From NCBI GenBank assembly GCA_956465555.1, contig OY101127.1, forward strand, positions 1 through 64,000: a stretch of DNA of 64,000 nt, given 5' to 3'. The first letter of the stretch is position 1; each line of letters opens with the position of its first letter. The notes beneath the pieces are model-generated. The model was given only the letters and a program-made list of their open reading frames with translations, was not told where the DNA came from and searched no databases. Shown one piece after another: positions 9,322 through 20,751 of this stretch. This stretch comes from Nitzschia sp. pyKryTriq1 (lineage: Eukaryota; Bacillariophyta; Bacillariophyceae; Bacillariales; Bacillariaceae). Both the position numbers and the translations under genes were made by a program.

Positions 9322-9549
9322 CTGCTAAAGAAAGAAAAGAAGGACGAGGACGAACCGCTCTTGTATATGATACGACTTGCATTAGGATAGAACAGTACAC
9401 GTTTATGCTGCCTATGTAATTATATTTCTCATTTGGTTGTTGCTTTGAAGTATAGAGTAGCTAGCTGCTAGCTACTCCTATAAGTCTACAAGCATTCGAA
9501 TCAAGATTTAGCTTGATGTTATCCCATCAATACAGGTACCGGTAGCTAC
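9322..9549 (+). pseudogene. Copied 3' end of the RAB1 gene
   Basis: CTGCTAAAGAAAG... through GGTACCGGTAGCTAC corresponds to 11008-11193, beginning three bases before the RAB1 stop codon. Differences include one C/T change, loss of GTA after GCCTA, and extra sequence within TTTCTCAT...AGCTACTCC. Only the stop region and 3' flank are present, with no upstream coding sequence. Confidence 0.92.
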
Positions 9550-10052
9550 TGACTCTACTCTCTCTACTACTACAGCGCAGATGATCCCGTTCGGGTGAAA
9601 ATAGTCCATTGAGTCAATCAATCGGACTGTCTACTCTAGTAGCTAGTGTCGCTGACATCGTTCCGGCGCAAGAGAGATTCATTGCTCTCGACCGTCAAGG
9701 TAGCAGCTAAATTAGACAGTGCACTTTTTCGCTGCTTTACGATATCTCTACTACTAGTAGAGAGTAGTAGAGTATGAAGAGGAGTCGACGAGACTACCGG
9801 TATGTATCACGCTATTAAAGGTCCAATTCTACGTAAAATCGGCGGGCGTGCTCATGAAGTTCCCATCACAAACGCGGCAGTATGAGTACAAGTATGTAGT
9901 ACGAATAGGCGAAGTATCCAAGATCCTTTTTCATCACTCTTTACATCTCCTGACATTCCGAACGCGATCGACCATGGGAAGTGCACAATGCACGAATCGA
10001 AGTTGCTTGCTAATACAGTACAGTACTGCACGAACACCTCAACTGATCAACA
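9550..10052. other. RAB1 5' flank with dispersed repeat and palindromes
   Basis: No gene. It contains a 55-bp element (about 9689-9745) related to one at 58166-58222 and, at its end, to the inverted repeat at 51607-51663. It also has a CTCTACTACTAGTAGAGAG palindrome (about 9746-9766) and a TACCGGTA palindrome at 9795-9802, 251 bp before the RAB1 start codon. Confidence 0.6.
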
Positions 10053-11014
<962 letters not shown>

Positions 11015-11268
11015 AGAAAGAAAAGAAGGACGAGGACGAACCGCTCTTGTATATGATACGACTTGCATCAGGATAGAACAGTACACGTTTATGCTGCCTA
11101 GTATGTAATTATATTTCTCATCTTAGCTACTCCTAGCATTCGAATCAAGATTTAGCTTGATGTTATCCCATCAATACAGGTACCGGTAGCTACACGGTCG
11201 GCATCACTAAGAGAGTTCGCGAGCTCTCCGGTTCGACGAACACTCTCGGCATGATCCGTTTTCGGCAA
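11015..11268. other. RAB1 3' flank
   Basis: Source of the copied segment at 9322-9549, as far as 11193. It carries a TACCGGTA palindrome at 11181-11188. No gene seen. Confidence 0.6.
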
Positions 11269-11600
11269 TCACGATTGAAACCCGTCCTGCTTTCCGTATT
11301 GATCGACCAAATTTTCCAGCACGGTAGCAATAATCGTCTTTGAAGCACCGCTGCATCTCATCATCCACAAAGTAGCGCCATTTTGTTCGAGAGCAGCATC
11401 ACGTTGTTGCATTTTCAATCGGCAAGCTGCTTGATCACCGCCATCTTCGGCTTGGGCGCACTCAAATAATTCTGGACTTAACGCAGACAAGAGCCTTGTG
11501 GAGCAGCAGAGCAGGCGTACAAGTTACCGAAGAGCTACAGTAGCCACGCCAGTGGTAGTACAGTCGTTGAAGAAACCGTAGTGGTAAACGCCGTAGTCAT
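11269..11600 (-). CDS. Small predicted secreted protein (two exons)
   Basis: The frame 11269-11490 has no ATG, but a short upstream exon solves this. Exon 1 (11600-11539) begins ATG ACT ACG and an intron of 44 bp (11538-11495, GTAGCT...CACAAG) leads into exon 2 (11494-11269). The product has 95 residues: a Thr-rich start, then a hydrophobic LPLAWLLLLSAL stretch typical of a signal peptide, then a mature part with Cys in ECAQAED, ACRLK and MRCSG. I do not know the family. The intron is unusually short. The frame alone could be chance, but the splice that restores a signal peptide argues for a real gene. Confidence 0.45.
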
Positions 11601-11660
11601 TGGGGAAACGGGAACGGATGATGATGATGATACTAGCAGTATTGTAGTCCTCTACAACTA

Positions 11661-13668
11661 CTAGTGCACCGCGCGGCCATCGACTTCCCGAACCATCTGA
11701 TAGACTTCCACGAGTCCGACTTCGAAGAAATCTCCTGCCAAGGGTTCGTTATCAAATCCAGAGGCCGGCGAGGATTCACCCTTGGTCAAATCTTCATTCA
11801 GCCGCAACCCCGAAGTGCCATTGGGATTGCCTCCCATACTAATTAGATTACGCGTACTTACTTGAAACTGTTCCAGTAACGCCGTCGCATTGTCGCTGTT
11901 GTGTGACGATGAATCTTCTTCGGGATCATCCGAAAGCAGATTCTTGAGCTCTTTGGGGTGCCACTTCCAGCATTTGGTCTCTCCGTCCATCTTTTCTTCG
12001 ACGATTCGAAAGAGAAAACAAGAGCCGTCGCCGTATACTCTAGTAGATGGCTGCCAAGTCTGTGGCGCATACATCCCAATGACCATTTCCTTCTTTGTGG
12101 ATATGGGCTCGATGAGCATGATTGTTCGTCGAGCCTTGGCCACGTTTCGATAGAGATTCTCCAGTGTTCTGCCATGGTGGTTGGTAGAATAAATCAGTTC
12201 CAACTTGGTAAATCGTAGACTCAATGGAAGCCATTCCGCAAGTTTGGTCCGAACGACAGTGGACTCGGCAAGCTTGGGAACGATGGGCTCCGCATTCGGA
12301 TCCTCCGGCTGCTTGGCGGGGACCAGACCGAGGGGCTTGACTACCACTATATCCGAATCCGAGAAGTCCGAATCCTGTTGCATTTGTTCTCTCCAATGCT
12401 GTTCTTCTTCGAGTTGAACGATTCTAGAAATGATGGGTCGTCTTGGAAATCGAAATCGTTGTCGAATGCCCCTGCCGTGCACTCCATAGGCTTTTTTGAC
12501 GAGTAAATCGAAATTGAATGCCTTGGGTGAGTTGCAGAACTTGAGTAGTCCATCCCACCAACTGGTCTCGAGCTCATAAATGAAAAACTCCTTCCACTCT
12601 CGTTGATACAATACAGCCAACGCGACTCCAAATCGAAACAGTGCCTTGGTACCTTCTAGCGTATAAATATCCATGATTCGGTCGACGTATTGTTCCGGGA
12701 GGACGCCGACGAAAAAGTCTTGAAAGATGGCTTCCGTATACTTGTCTTCGACGCCTTTCTCTCGCATAGTCTCGACGGTATGCGGATGGAGCTTTCCCAG
12801 AATGGCCATGAAGCCCCGGCAGACTCCCTTTTCTTCTGATTGCGTAGTCGCCATGTACCATGTGGAATGAATTGCCATTTCACGAAGAGCACAAAATGCA
12901 TACGACTCTCCCATCGATCCAAGTAGAATAGAAGCCACGGTAGGTAGAAGGGGCGCATAATCGATATCCACCAAGACACTGCTCAAGGAGTAGAGTACTT
13001 TTTTGAGAGAATACTTTCCTGGATACTCGGCGACTCGAGTCCAAATCGTGGGATGTCCGAACGAAACTTGTTGCATGTCGGCTTCTTTCAAATGATTATT
13101 ATCCCACACGGATTGATACGCATGGTCTAGAACCCGTACTTTTGCCAGCGTTCGATATTCATGAGCGAGTTTGAGATCCTGGTGTGGATAAGACGCTTGG
13201 ATCACATTGGAAAGCCATACGGCACATCGAAGCGCGGCGGGAATGCCTTTTCGAATCATCTAAGAGAGACGAGTAGGAACATACGTGAACGGGGAGGATT
13301 GAGAAGGAACAGTCGATGGATTCTACGTATACCTTGTGGCGAGTCACATCAATTAAAACATACGAACGCTCTTCTCCGATTCACACTGATATCGTACTCA
13401 CCCCTTTTAATAGATTCGGATCTTCGTCTTCGCTGACCTTTTCTTCCTGAGGGCCTCTCCAAAAGCGTCGCCGCTGCGGAACCTTGACAAAGAATAAAGG
13501 CACCCGATCGTTCCATTCACTGGGGATCCGCTGGTCAATTTCTCGATGTTGGAGCGTATCCGTCGAGTTGATAAACATTTGCATCAACGACGGTGGAGCG
13601 TCGTTGGCTTGCGTCATGGTCAGAATATCAGCCTGCTGCTGATCCGCCGGCGGTGGTGCTGCTGCCAT
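11661..13668 (-). CDS. TBC-TLDc domain protein (TBC1D24-like)
   Basis: Exon 1 is 13668-13402 and exon 2 is 13259-11661, separated by a GTGAGT...TTAG intron of 142 bp, giving 621 residues. The splice joins NLLKG to MIRKGIPAALRCAVWL, the standard opening of a TBC domain (about residues 88-330). A TLDc domain follows (about 435-615): LELIYSTNHHGRTLENLY, then YGDGSCFLFRI, then LISMGG and the EV near the end. This pairing is that of TBC1D24, linked to vesicle traffic and oxidative-stress resistance. The usual Rab-GAP arginine and glutamine fingers (IxxDxxR and YxQ) are not evident; DIDYAPLLP stands where YxQ is expected. It may bind Rabs or lipids rather than act as a GAP. RAB1 lies just next door. 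Confidence 0.85.
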
Positions 13669-14306
13669 TTTATTAACGTATCAATGCTCTGCACAAGCCC
13701 TGAAGTGAAATCAGTCGATCCGAAGAGAATCTGGAATAGCAACGCGATATATCGATGCTGTTATTCAATTTCTTTGTGAAGATGCTTCGAAAGTAGTAGC
13801 GATGTCAAATATGATGGGCGTGCCTGCATGTGTCGCATGTTGGCATCATCTCATCGCTTCTCGCTTCCGCTACCGGTACGCTTCCAGCTCAATCCTCAAT
13901 ATTTATTTTCAGAATCTCCAAGTCGTGACTTGTGACACTCTTTGGGATCCAACGCATACATTTTTCGGCCTTGCTCGCAGGGTGTATGTTAGAACATTCA
14001 ACGCTGTATAATTTGAACACGCCGGCAAGTCGTTTGAGAGCGCCCGCCAATGCGACATTGTGGGTTAGGTACTCTTCCACGCATGTATCGTACCTACCTG
14101 AATACATTCGAACGAACCCGCGCGCAAGCAAAAATCCGATGATCGACGGCCATTCATTTTTCGTGCAAGTCGTCGCGCGCTTTTCTAACATCATCTACCT
14201 CCTCATCCTTATCCTTGGAAGAACATGCCACCATCGTTGATCATTCGATGCACATGACATCTACTGCAACACTAACCACATTCCACCTTGATCGCAATTA
14301 GTCATC
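13669..14306. other. Divergent promoter region, TBC-TLDc and GRWD1
   Basis: This 638-bp spacer lies between two divergent genes. It holds a TACCGGTA palindrome at 13871-13878, 203 bp upstream of the TBC-TLDc start. Open frames here have no recognisable protein features. Confidence 0.6.
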
Positions 14307-15839
14307 ATGGGAAAGAAATCGAAACGAAATCGATCGTCCAAGCCCGAATCTGCTGCTGCTGCCGCTGGGGATGAGAAGCGGGTAGCTCCGGCGCAAAGAG
14401 TAGTAGAAGAAGAAACTGCCGAGAATCTGCGCTTTGAAGATCCATTTGTGGATGAAGTCATTATCGAAGACGAAATAGTGGAAGAAGGAGACGACAGTGA
14501 TGACGCCGATGATGTTGCCGATGACGCTGAGGAGGATGGTATGGACGTAGAGGTAGTGCAGTCTTGGCACCCACTGATGGGAGGGACGCCACCCGACGAG
14601 CCCTTGGAAATGGATCCTTCGGCGTACAAAATGTACCACACTCTGACGCCTGAGTGGCCATCGCTCAGTTTTGACTTTCTCAAGGACAACCTTGGCGATG
14701 CGCGGCAACGATTTCCGCACTCGTTGCAGGCTGTGATTGGAACCCAAGCTGACACTGCCGAGAATAATCAATTGACGGTCCTCAAAATGAGCGATTTGTC
14801 CAAACTGCCACAAAAAGACGACGACGAAGATGTTTTGAATGATGACGACGATGACGATGGATCTTCGTCTTCTTCGGACGAGGAAGATGTGGATCTCGAT
14901 CCTATTATGGAACACTACTCACTACCGCACTATGGTGGAGTCAACCGAGTTCGTGCCATGCCACAAATGTCTGATATCGTCGCGACGTGGAGTGATGTCG
15001 GAAAAGTGCACATCTTTAACATTGCCAGTCTACGAGCACGATTTAGCACTTCGGAAGGGAAAGTATCCTCCGCTCCAGCATCTAATTCCAACAAGAATAA
15101 TTTGGTATTTACTCACGAGGGACACGGCATTGAGGGCTACGCTCTCGATTGGTCACTGGCAAAGGAAGGAAGTTTGGCGACTGGAGACAACAATGGAAAT
15201 ATACACCTGTGGACGCCTCGACCTGATGGAGGGTACGAAGTGACTCCTTCATATGAAAGTGTTGGTGGAGTATCCGTCGAGGAGCTTCAATGGAGCCCCG
15301 GTGAGAGCACTGTCTTTTGCGCCGCCGAAAGTGGCGGCTTTCTCTCCATTTACGATACTCGAGCACCCCATCGTGCCATGTTGCGCCATTTGACGCACGA
15401 AAAGTCAAAAGCCGACGTCAATGTTGCGAGCTGGAATCGTCATGTCAGTAATCTACTGGCCACCGGAGGCGACGATGGTACGCTGAGTGTCTGGGACTTG
15501 CGACAGTTTTCGGCCAAAGTCGACATACCGGCTCCTCCACTCGCCCGATTCTCTTGCCATAAGACGCCCATTACTTCTGTCGAATGGCATCCTACGGATG
15601 AATCAATGTTGGCTGTGAGTGATACGGTCGGTGCGTATATTTACGATTTGAGCGTCGAAGAAGATACCGACAAGTCGAGTACTACTACTACGCTGGTGGC
15701 AGATATTCCGCCCCAACTGCTCTTTTGTCATTCAGGATCACAAGACTTTAAGGAACTTCATTGGCACCCACAGATCTCCAGTTGCATAATGACCACGGCC
15801 TATTCGGGGTTCTCGGTCTTTATTCCATCGAATCTTTAA
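14307..15839 (+). CDS. GRWD1: Glutamate-rich WD repeat protein 1 (Rrb1/GRWD1), ribosome assembly
   Basis: A single-exon gene of 510 residues. The N-terminus is basic (MGKKSKRNR) and followed by a long acidic stretch. The CAF1C/histone-binding-type segment WHPLMGGTPPDEPLEMDPSAY through LTPEWPSLSFDFL comes next, then a second acidic insert (about 170-195). WD40 repeats fill the rest, for example YALDWSLAKEGSLATGDNNG and LATGGDDGTLSVWDLRQF. In yeast Rrb1 is the dedicated chaperone of ribosomal protein uL3 (Rpl3) in early 60S assembly in the nucleus and nucleolus. Length and domain order match the family. It fits with the RRP5 gene at the other end of the window only in function, not in position. 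Confidence 0.95.
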   Translation: MGKKSKRNRSSKPESAAAAAGDEKRVAPAQRVVEEETAENLRFEDPFVDEVIIEDEIVEEGDDSDDADDVADDAEEDGMDVEVVQSWHPLMGGTPPDEPLEMDPSAYKMYHTLTPEWPSLSFDFLKDNLGDARQRFPHSLQAVIGTQADTAENNQLTVLKMSDLSKLPQKDDDEDVLNDDDDDDGSSSSSDEEDVDLDPIMEHYSLPHYGGVNRVRAMPQMSDIVATWSDVGKVHIFNIASLRARFSTSEGKVSSAPASNSNKNNLVFTHEGHGIEGYALDWSLAKEGSLATGDNNGNIHLWTPRPDGGYEVTPSYESVGGVSVEELQWSPGESTVFCAAESGGFLSIYDTRAPHRAMLRHLTHEKSKADVNVASWNRHVSNLLATGGDDGTLSVWDLRQFSAKVDIPAPPLARFSCHKTPITSVEWHPTDESMLAVSDTVGAYIYDLSVEEDTDKSSTTTTLVADIPPQLLFCHSGSQDFKELHWHPQISSCIMTTAYSGFSVFIPSNL

Positions 15840-16800
15840 GGATCCCAATCCAGTAAAATCAATTCATATACGACAAGTACTGAGAGAATCGATTACTACT
15901 GCTATGGAGTACTATCTACATTCGATAGCTGGGACTAGCTTCCCTATGGTAGCACCAGTAGTAGTGTACTCTTCGGAGGGCCACCATTGCGCATTGCCAT
16001 TCATGATTCTTCAACTGCGGGTTGGTCGTTCTCGTTGCCGCGGCACGCGGTTCATCATCATGTGGCAGCAGGAGCCAGCATGATCATGCGTTCTACTACT
16101 AGATTGCAGTTAAAAGCGTAGTACTATGGTATCTTGTACCTTGCTAAGTGGAGCTCCTCTCTCGAGTCTCGCGAACCGATACGACTACTTGCTAGAAGCG
16201 CTGCGAATGAGTTGAGCTGTGCCCGTACCGGTAGAGAACCGGTAGGTACAAGTAAGTCTAGCTGCCAGAGTGCTTAATTGGTCCGTCCGTTGCTCCGAGC
16301 ATAAATTTGTCATCCACGTGGAGCTCCGAGAGGTTGGGTACGCGTTGGTTGAAGTGAGCGTGAATTTACCCCTATGCAATACGAGCAAAAGCACTATCGA
16401 AACGAAGATTGCTCATGCCTCTTCCCGAAAGGGGGTATTGTCAGACGCACGCGCGAAAACTCCTGCCGCAACCAGTGCATTCGCGTATCATCTGAAGGGG
16501 GAAAAGACGAAGCCCAACACCAACGTCGAACAAAAATAATAATTCGTCACACACCGACCATAAACGACGGCATCATCGCCCTCGCATTGCCGCCGTGCCT
16601 TCTGATTGCCATTGTCATCATCGCTTCTCGAATAATCCTCATTGTGAATGCTGCGATTTGCCGGACTTATCTCCCTGTGGCAAATACTTCAATCATCAGT
16701 GACAGAAAGGAACGAAATAACACTTGCGAATCGTTCGACCCGATTCTGATCATTCTTCCGTGAGAACAAACGCCCCGATTTCTTTTCAACAACAGCAATC
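15840..16800. other. GRWD1 to R3H-SUZ spacer
   Basis: This 961-bp spacer has no supported gene. It contains TACCGGTA (16226-16233) with a near-repeat ACCGGTA 10 bases later, and scattered TAC/TAG tracts. Open frames up to 129 codons here have compositions unlike the neighbouring proteins. Confidence 0.6.
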
Positions 16801-18375
16801 ATGGCGAGCGTTGCTATCAAAGAAGCAATAGTTCCGACCCCTTCGGGCATGCCGACGTCGGATCCGATGCCTCCCGCTACTCCTTCCGCCATGGTCGACG
16901 CCGTCGTTGTTGCATCGAATTCTTCGTCTGGAACGGGAAAGCAGAAGTCCAAGATTCCGGATTCCTCAGTTGACTCAATCGACTCAGCATTGCTATCCGC
17001 CCTTCGCGACCACCGAGAACGTCTTGGTTTGCTCAAGTTGGAGCAAATGTTCTTGGATTTTGTGAATAAATCGGATTGTCTCTACTGGGACATCGGTGGT
17101 CCCATGAATAGCTGGATCCGTAATAGCAAGGGCGAGTGGGTGGGAAACAACAACAACAACGACGGCGGGCCCATTCGGCCTCAAACGACATTTCAACGAT
17201 GCATTCTCCATCGTCTTGGCGATCGCTTTCAGATCACCCGTGAACCTCAAGACGATGGTTTGATTCGAATTTTCAAGACTCCTCAAACGGATGTGCCCTC
17301 TCGACTCTTATTGAACGTTCCCTCGTCGGAATATCAACTGAGTCATTCGTCCTCGTCTCATTCTCTGGAGCAACAAATGGACCAGCAATTGTCCCTCCAA
17401 GACAGCAGTAGTAGTGATCCTAATACTGTTTCTCAGTCTCAAGCGTCTTCTTTGGCAGTGGCAAATACTAACCCACTTCTTCAAGGCAACGGGGGCAAGC
17501 CTCGCAAGATGAAGATTATGAAACGAAGCAGCAACAGCAACGTTTCTACCGGATCCACAAAGAACAAGTCCAAGTCGTCCAACGGAGCCTCGTCCGTGTC
17601 CGACAAGGAACGCAAATATGCCGAAGCTAGAGCTAGGATCTTTCAACAGTCGCAAGAAGAAGCAATGGCTGAAACCTTGCCAATTTCGACCCAAGACGAT
17701 GCCGCTGCTGCTAGTATTAGCAACAGCATGAGTACTTCGGCGCCCGCCTCGATGGCCTCTTCCTTGACTGCCAGCAGTGCCGAATACGTTCCCAGTTTTT
17801 CCAGTGCTGCTCCTTCGATGACACCTTCGATGACAAGTACTAGTAGCAATAGTAGTTCTAATCCCTCGGCAGCCGCTGCTGCTCAAGATTCCAGTTCCAA
17901 CAAGCCGAGCAAGGCAACGTGGCGGAATCGGCAATCGGAAATGAATGACCCCGACTTTCAACGCCAGCGTCATCGACGGCCCGCCGCTCCTCCAGCTAGC
18001 GCACCCACGCCGATTGGATATGGATACGTTCAGCCAATACCAACCTCTACTATGGTTGCTGCTGCGGCTGCGAATACTTCCTACTATCCTCCCGCGACCT
18101 CGGTGGCAGGTGTCACACCATATACCGCTGCAGCAAGTGCTTCTGCAGGACGAGGAGGCTACCACTATCAACAACCCCTACAACAAGGCGGAGCCAATAA
18201 TTACTATGGCGGTATTCAAGCCTATGCGCCCCAGCATCAGCATCAGCAACCCATGATATATCCATCCGCTGCTGTTTACCACCATACTCCGGACTATCGC
18301 CGCAGTCATTCCGCGTCGGAAGCGGCTCCTTCCATTCATAGTTCTGAGGAATTTCCTTCGCTGGGCGGACGATGA
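16801..18375 (+). CDS. R3H-SUZ domain RNA-binding protein
   Basis: 524 residues from an ATG. The R3H domain spans about residues 62-172, beginning ALRDHRERLGLLKLEQMFLDF and carrying the signature Arg-x3-His as R133/H137 in FQRCILHRLGDRF. A SUZ-type motif, KERKYAEARARIF, lies at about 268-282. The rest is low-complexity Ser, Ala, Pro, Gln and Tyr sequence. The C-terminus EEFPSLGGR resembles the short EFPSL tails of several mRNA-binding proteins. This R3H plus SUZ order is that of the Encore/R3HDM/ARPP21 group, which bind single-stranded RNA in the cytoplasm. Which member this is cannot be said. Confidence 0.85.
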   Translation: MASVAIKEAIVPTPSGMPTSDPMPPATPSAMVDAVVVASNSSSGTGKQKSKIPDSSVDSIDSALLSALRDHRERLGLLKLEQMFLDFVNKSDCLYWDIGGPMNSWIRNSKGEWVGNNNNNDGGPIRPQTTFQRCILHRLGDRFQITREPQDDGLIRIFKTPQTDVPSRLLLNVPSSEYQLSHSSSSHSLEQQMDQQLSLQDSSSSDPNTVSQSQASSLAVANTNPLLQGNGGKPRKMKIMKRSSNSNVSTGSTKNKSKSSNGASSVSDKERKYAEARARIFQQSQEEAMAETLPISTQDDAAAASISNSMSTSAPASMASSLTASSAEYVPSFSSAAPSMTPSMTSTSSNSSSNPSAAAAAQDSSSNKPSKATWRNRQSEMNDPDFQRQRHRRPAAPPASAPTPIGYGYVQPIPTSTMVAAAAANTSYYPPATSVAGVTPYTAAASASAGRGGYHYQQPLQQGGANNYYGGIQAYAPQHQHQQPMIYPSAAVYHHTPDYRRSHSASEAAPSIHSSEEFPSLGGR

Positions 18376-19197
18376 CGATGAAAGGCGGATCTTACAACAG
18401 GCATGGGCATTTCGGCCACTACTTCTACTATTAGTAGCTAGTAGGACTTCTCTTGCGATAAGTCTTATTCATTCGTACTCTTTGATTTATTCTCTCTGCT
18501 GTCTCTATACTAGTAGATCTGAGCCTCGACCGGCTACTCTACGACGTAGATAGTCTCGTGAAGTATTGAAATGAGGCAGCGCAAATGCAATACCTACTAG
18601 CTACTAGTGGCTCGAAACCAGCAGCTCGTCTTCCTGAATCTAAGAGAGTAAATTCGAATATCAAGCTACGAAGCAGGAGGAAGAAGAGCAGTGGCGGAAA
18701 CTTAGTCATCAACATTTTCTGCCAATCGGCTGGAGTTTAGGGTTGTAGACTACGGATTGTCGATGCAACTCCAGCACTACGGGCAAAAACAGATGGCATA
18801 AATACTACTCAAATGCCACTCCAGCAGCCAAATCAACAATCATTTCATATTCCAGGGTAGTAGACTGAGAGACGATCTCAAGCGGCAGACTTTATCTACT
18901 CGTCAAAATGTTGCAGAAGGATAAAGAAGAAAGAATATGGTAGTAGACTAGGAGGTAGCTCGTGCTTGAATGTACAAGGGTCGTAGACTAGGGATTGTCG
19001 ACAGGCTGGTGTATTATCGAATAGAGAGAGAGAGAGAGAGTACTCAAGACTAGGTTCGATGAGGACGATCTCGTCTAGCCACAGTCTCTACTCGTCGACA
19101 ACTTTCAGAATGATAAGGTTCTAGTAATTCAACTCAACCAAGCCAAATCGATCATGTAAAAGATGATGGCTGGATGGTAAACTGTAGTAGTTTCTCT
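18376..19197. other. Convergent 3' region between R3H-SUZ and PSMB7
   Basis: No gene. It contains TAG/CTA tracts, a (GA)8 tract at about 19023-19040, and a degenerate repeated phrase around GTAGACTA-GGATTGTCGA (about 18746, 18988). Confidence 0.6.
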
Positions 19198-20070
19198 TTA
19201 GGCTTCGACTTCCATTCGAACAATATCGACATCTGCCAAACCAACTCGCGCCGGGTGCGGCGTAATGATGGGTGCCCCCAAGGTCGGAGTCAAGCCGGGA
19301 TGCATGGTCAAGACGGCCGAATGTTGGACCATGGCACGGATAGGTCCAACTTCGTTGGGCTTGACGTCATTGCGACGATAATCCTTGGTGCCGTCCATAC
19401 GAACAATACAAACATCGCAGTTGCTTCCCGATCCCAAATCGTTAAAGATTCCGGCACAGACACTGCGTTTGACGAGTTCCACTGCTTCTTCTTCATTCAT
19501 ATCTTCCTTCCAGCTGGATTCCATAACTGCCATGGCAGCGAGCGAACCGGAGCCCATGGTAGTGTAGTTGGATTTGGCAGTACTTCCATGAGGAGCAATT
19601 TGATAGACGGCAGGGCCGTTCAAGTCACATCCTCCCAAAATGAGTGCCGCACTGATATGTCCTTGATAACGATACAAGCGTCGCTTCAACAAGGTACAGG
19701 CCGTCACGACCCGGCTGGACGAGTGGGTGTTCATGCGCAAGAGTTCAAGTTGCGAGGCAATCATCTGGGTGATCATTTCCGTGTCGGCCGCCGTACCGGC
19801 ACCGCAGCACATGAGGTTGGGCGCCAAGTAGTGAATCTTTTCACAGTTCTTCTCGGCGACTTCGGACCCCGAAGTGGCGCGAGTATCAGCACCCAACACG
19901 ACACCGTCCTTGTAGACGACCGCGACAATGGTAGTTCCGGTCTTTTTGCCTTGGGGAAGCTTGTCGCTCCCCTTCATGCCCAACAGCATGGAATTGCGGA
20001 GGGCATTGTCAAAGTCAAATCCAGCGGGCGGAGGGCCGGACATGTCGGCTTGAGTCATTTCAGATGCCAT
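19198..20070 (-). CDS. PSMB7: 20S proteasome subunit beta-2 (PSMB7 type)
   Basis: 290 residues from ATG at 20070; a further upstream Met (20256) would add 62 residues unlike the family. The propeptide ends at GKKTG, so the catalytic Thr1 is T46 ([17 protein letters not shown]). Asp17 and Lys33 of the mature chain are in place (GAD and CEKIHY). [11 protein letters not shown] and [11 protein letters not shown] are hallmark beta-2 segments. This subunit gives the trypsin-like activity of the proteasome and is matured by autocleavage of the propeptide. The long C-terminal arm is also typical. Everything needed for activity is present. Confidence 0.97.
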   Translation of the reverse strand: MASEMTQADMSGPPPAGFDFDNALRNSMLLGMKGSDKLPQGKKTGTTIVAVVYKDGVVLGADTRATSGSEVAEKNCEKIHYLAPNLMCCGAGTAADTEMITQMIASQLELLRMNTHSSSRVVTACTLLKRRLYRYQGHISAALILGGCDLNGPAVYQIAPHGSTAKSNYTTMGSGSLAAMAVMESSWKEDMNEEEAVELVKRSVCAGIFNDLGSGSNCDVCIVRMDGTKDYRRNDVKPNEVGPIRAMVQHSAVLTMHPGLTPTLGAPIITPHPARVGLADVDIVRMEVEA

Positions 20071-20751
20071 TGTGGTGTTATATTGTTTTGGTATGGAGTT
20101 ATGGTAGTCGACTGAAATGCAATGCTCGAACAATACAATGCTGAGATGGATGACTAATGTATCCAAGGTCAAAGGATGAGCTCTCCATGAAGAACGCGAC
20201 GCGACGCGACGCCTCCGCCATGGTGGCCGAAGACACAAAACACAAAAATCGATCACGACGGAAGCCGGTCGATCTCTGTCGAAGAAATGGACTCAATGGA
20301 CTAAGTTTTTGATCAGAACATTTCAGCCAATCAAAACGCGATCAAACAATGGATGACTGATGGAAGGCCAGAATCTCGAAGAAACTTCGACCGATACGAG
20401 TACTCTCGCTCTATACCCTATTAGTACTAAAGCCAAAGAGAGTGGTAGCATGACGTTTCATGGAATCTACTCTAGCTTTGTGCAGTACATTGAATATCTC
20501 TAGTAGACCATAGTAGAGTTCTAGATATTCGAACAAGTGCTACTACGAGTTCGTCTTCTTGTTCTTCACCGTACTACTAGTACAACAAGCTACTATAGTG
20601 TACCAACATACAGAGTATGCTAGTATCCGAATCCAGCTCATGAAAGTCAAATATGTACATTACAGTAACGCAAACAGTTAATATTAGCTTAGTCTTTGAT
20701 CCAATATTCATCCTCGTCGCCTTTAGTTCTTTACTGCTAGTACTAGTACTA
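20071..20751. other. PSMB7 5' flank and spacer
   Basis: This 681-bp stretch has no supported gene. It contains a GACGCGACGCGACG repeat (about 20200-20214) near the PSMB7 start and TACTAG tracts toward the TPR gene stop. Confidence 0.6.

Noticed and set aside
11851-11878. A GTAAGT...TTAG segment of about 28 bp inside the TBC-TLDc gene that looks like an intron
   Set aside because: It is too short to splice, and the translation across it matches the TLDc domain.
19174-20115. 313-codon plus-strand frame opposite PSMB7
   Set aside because: It is a shadow of the proteasome gene, whose catalytic residues are all in place on the other strand.
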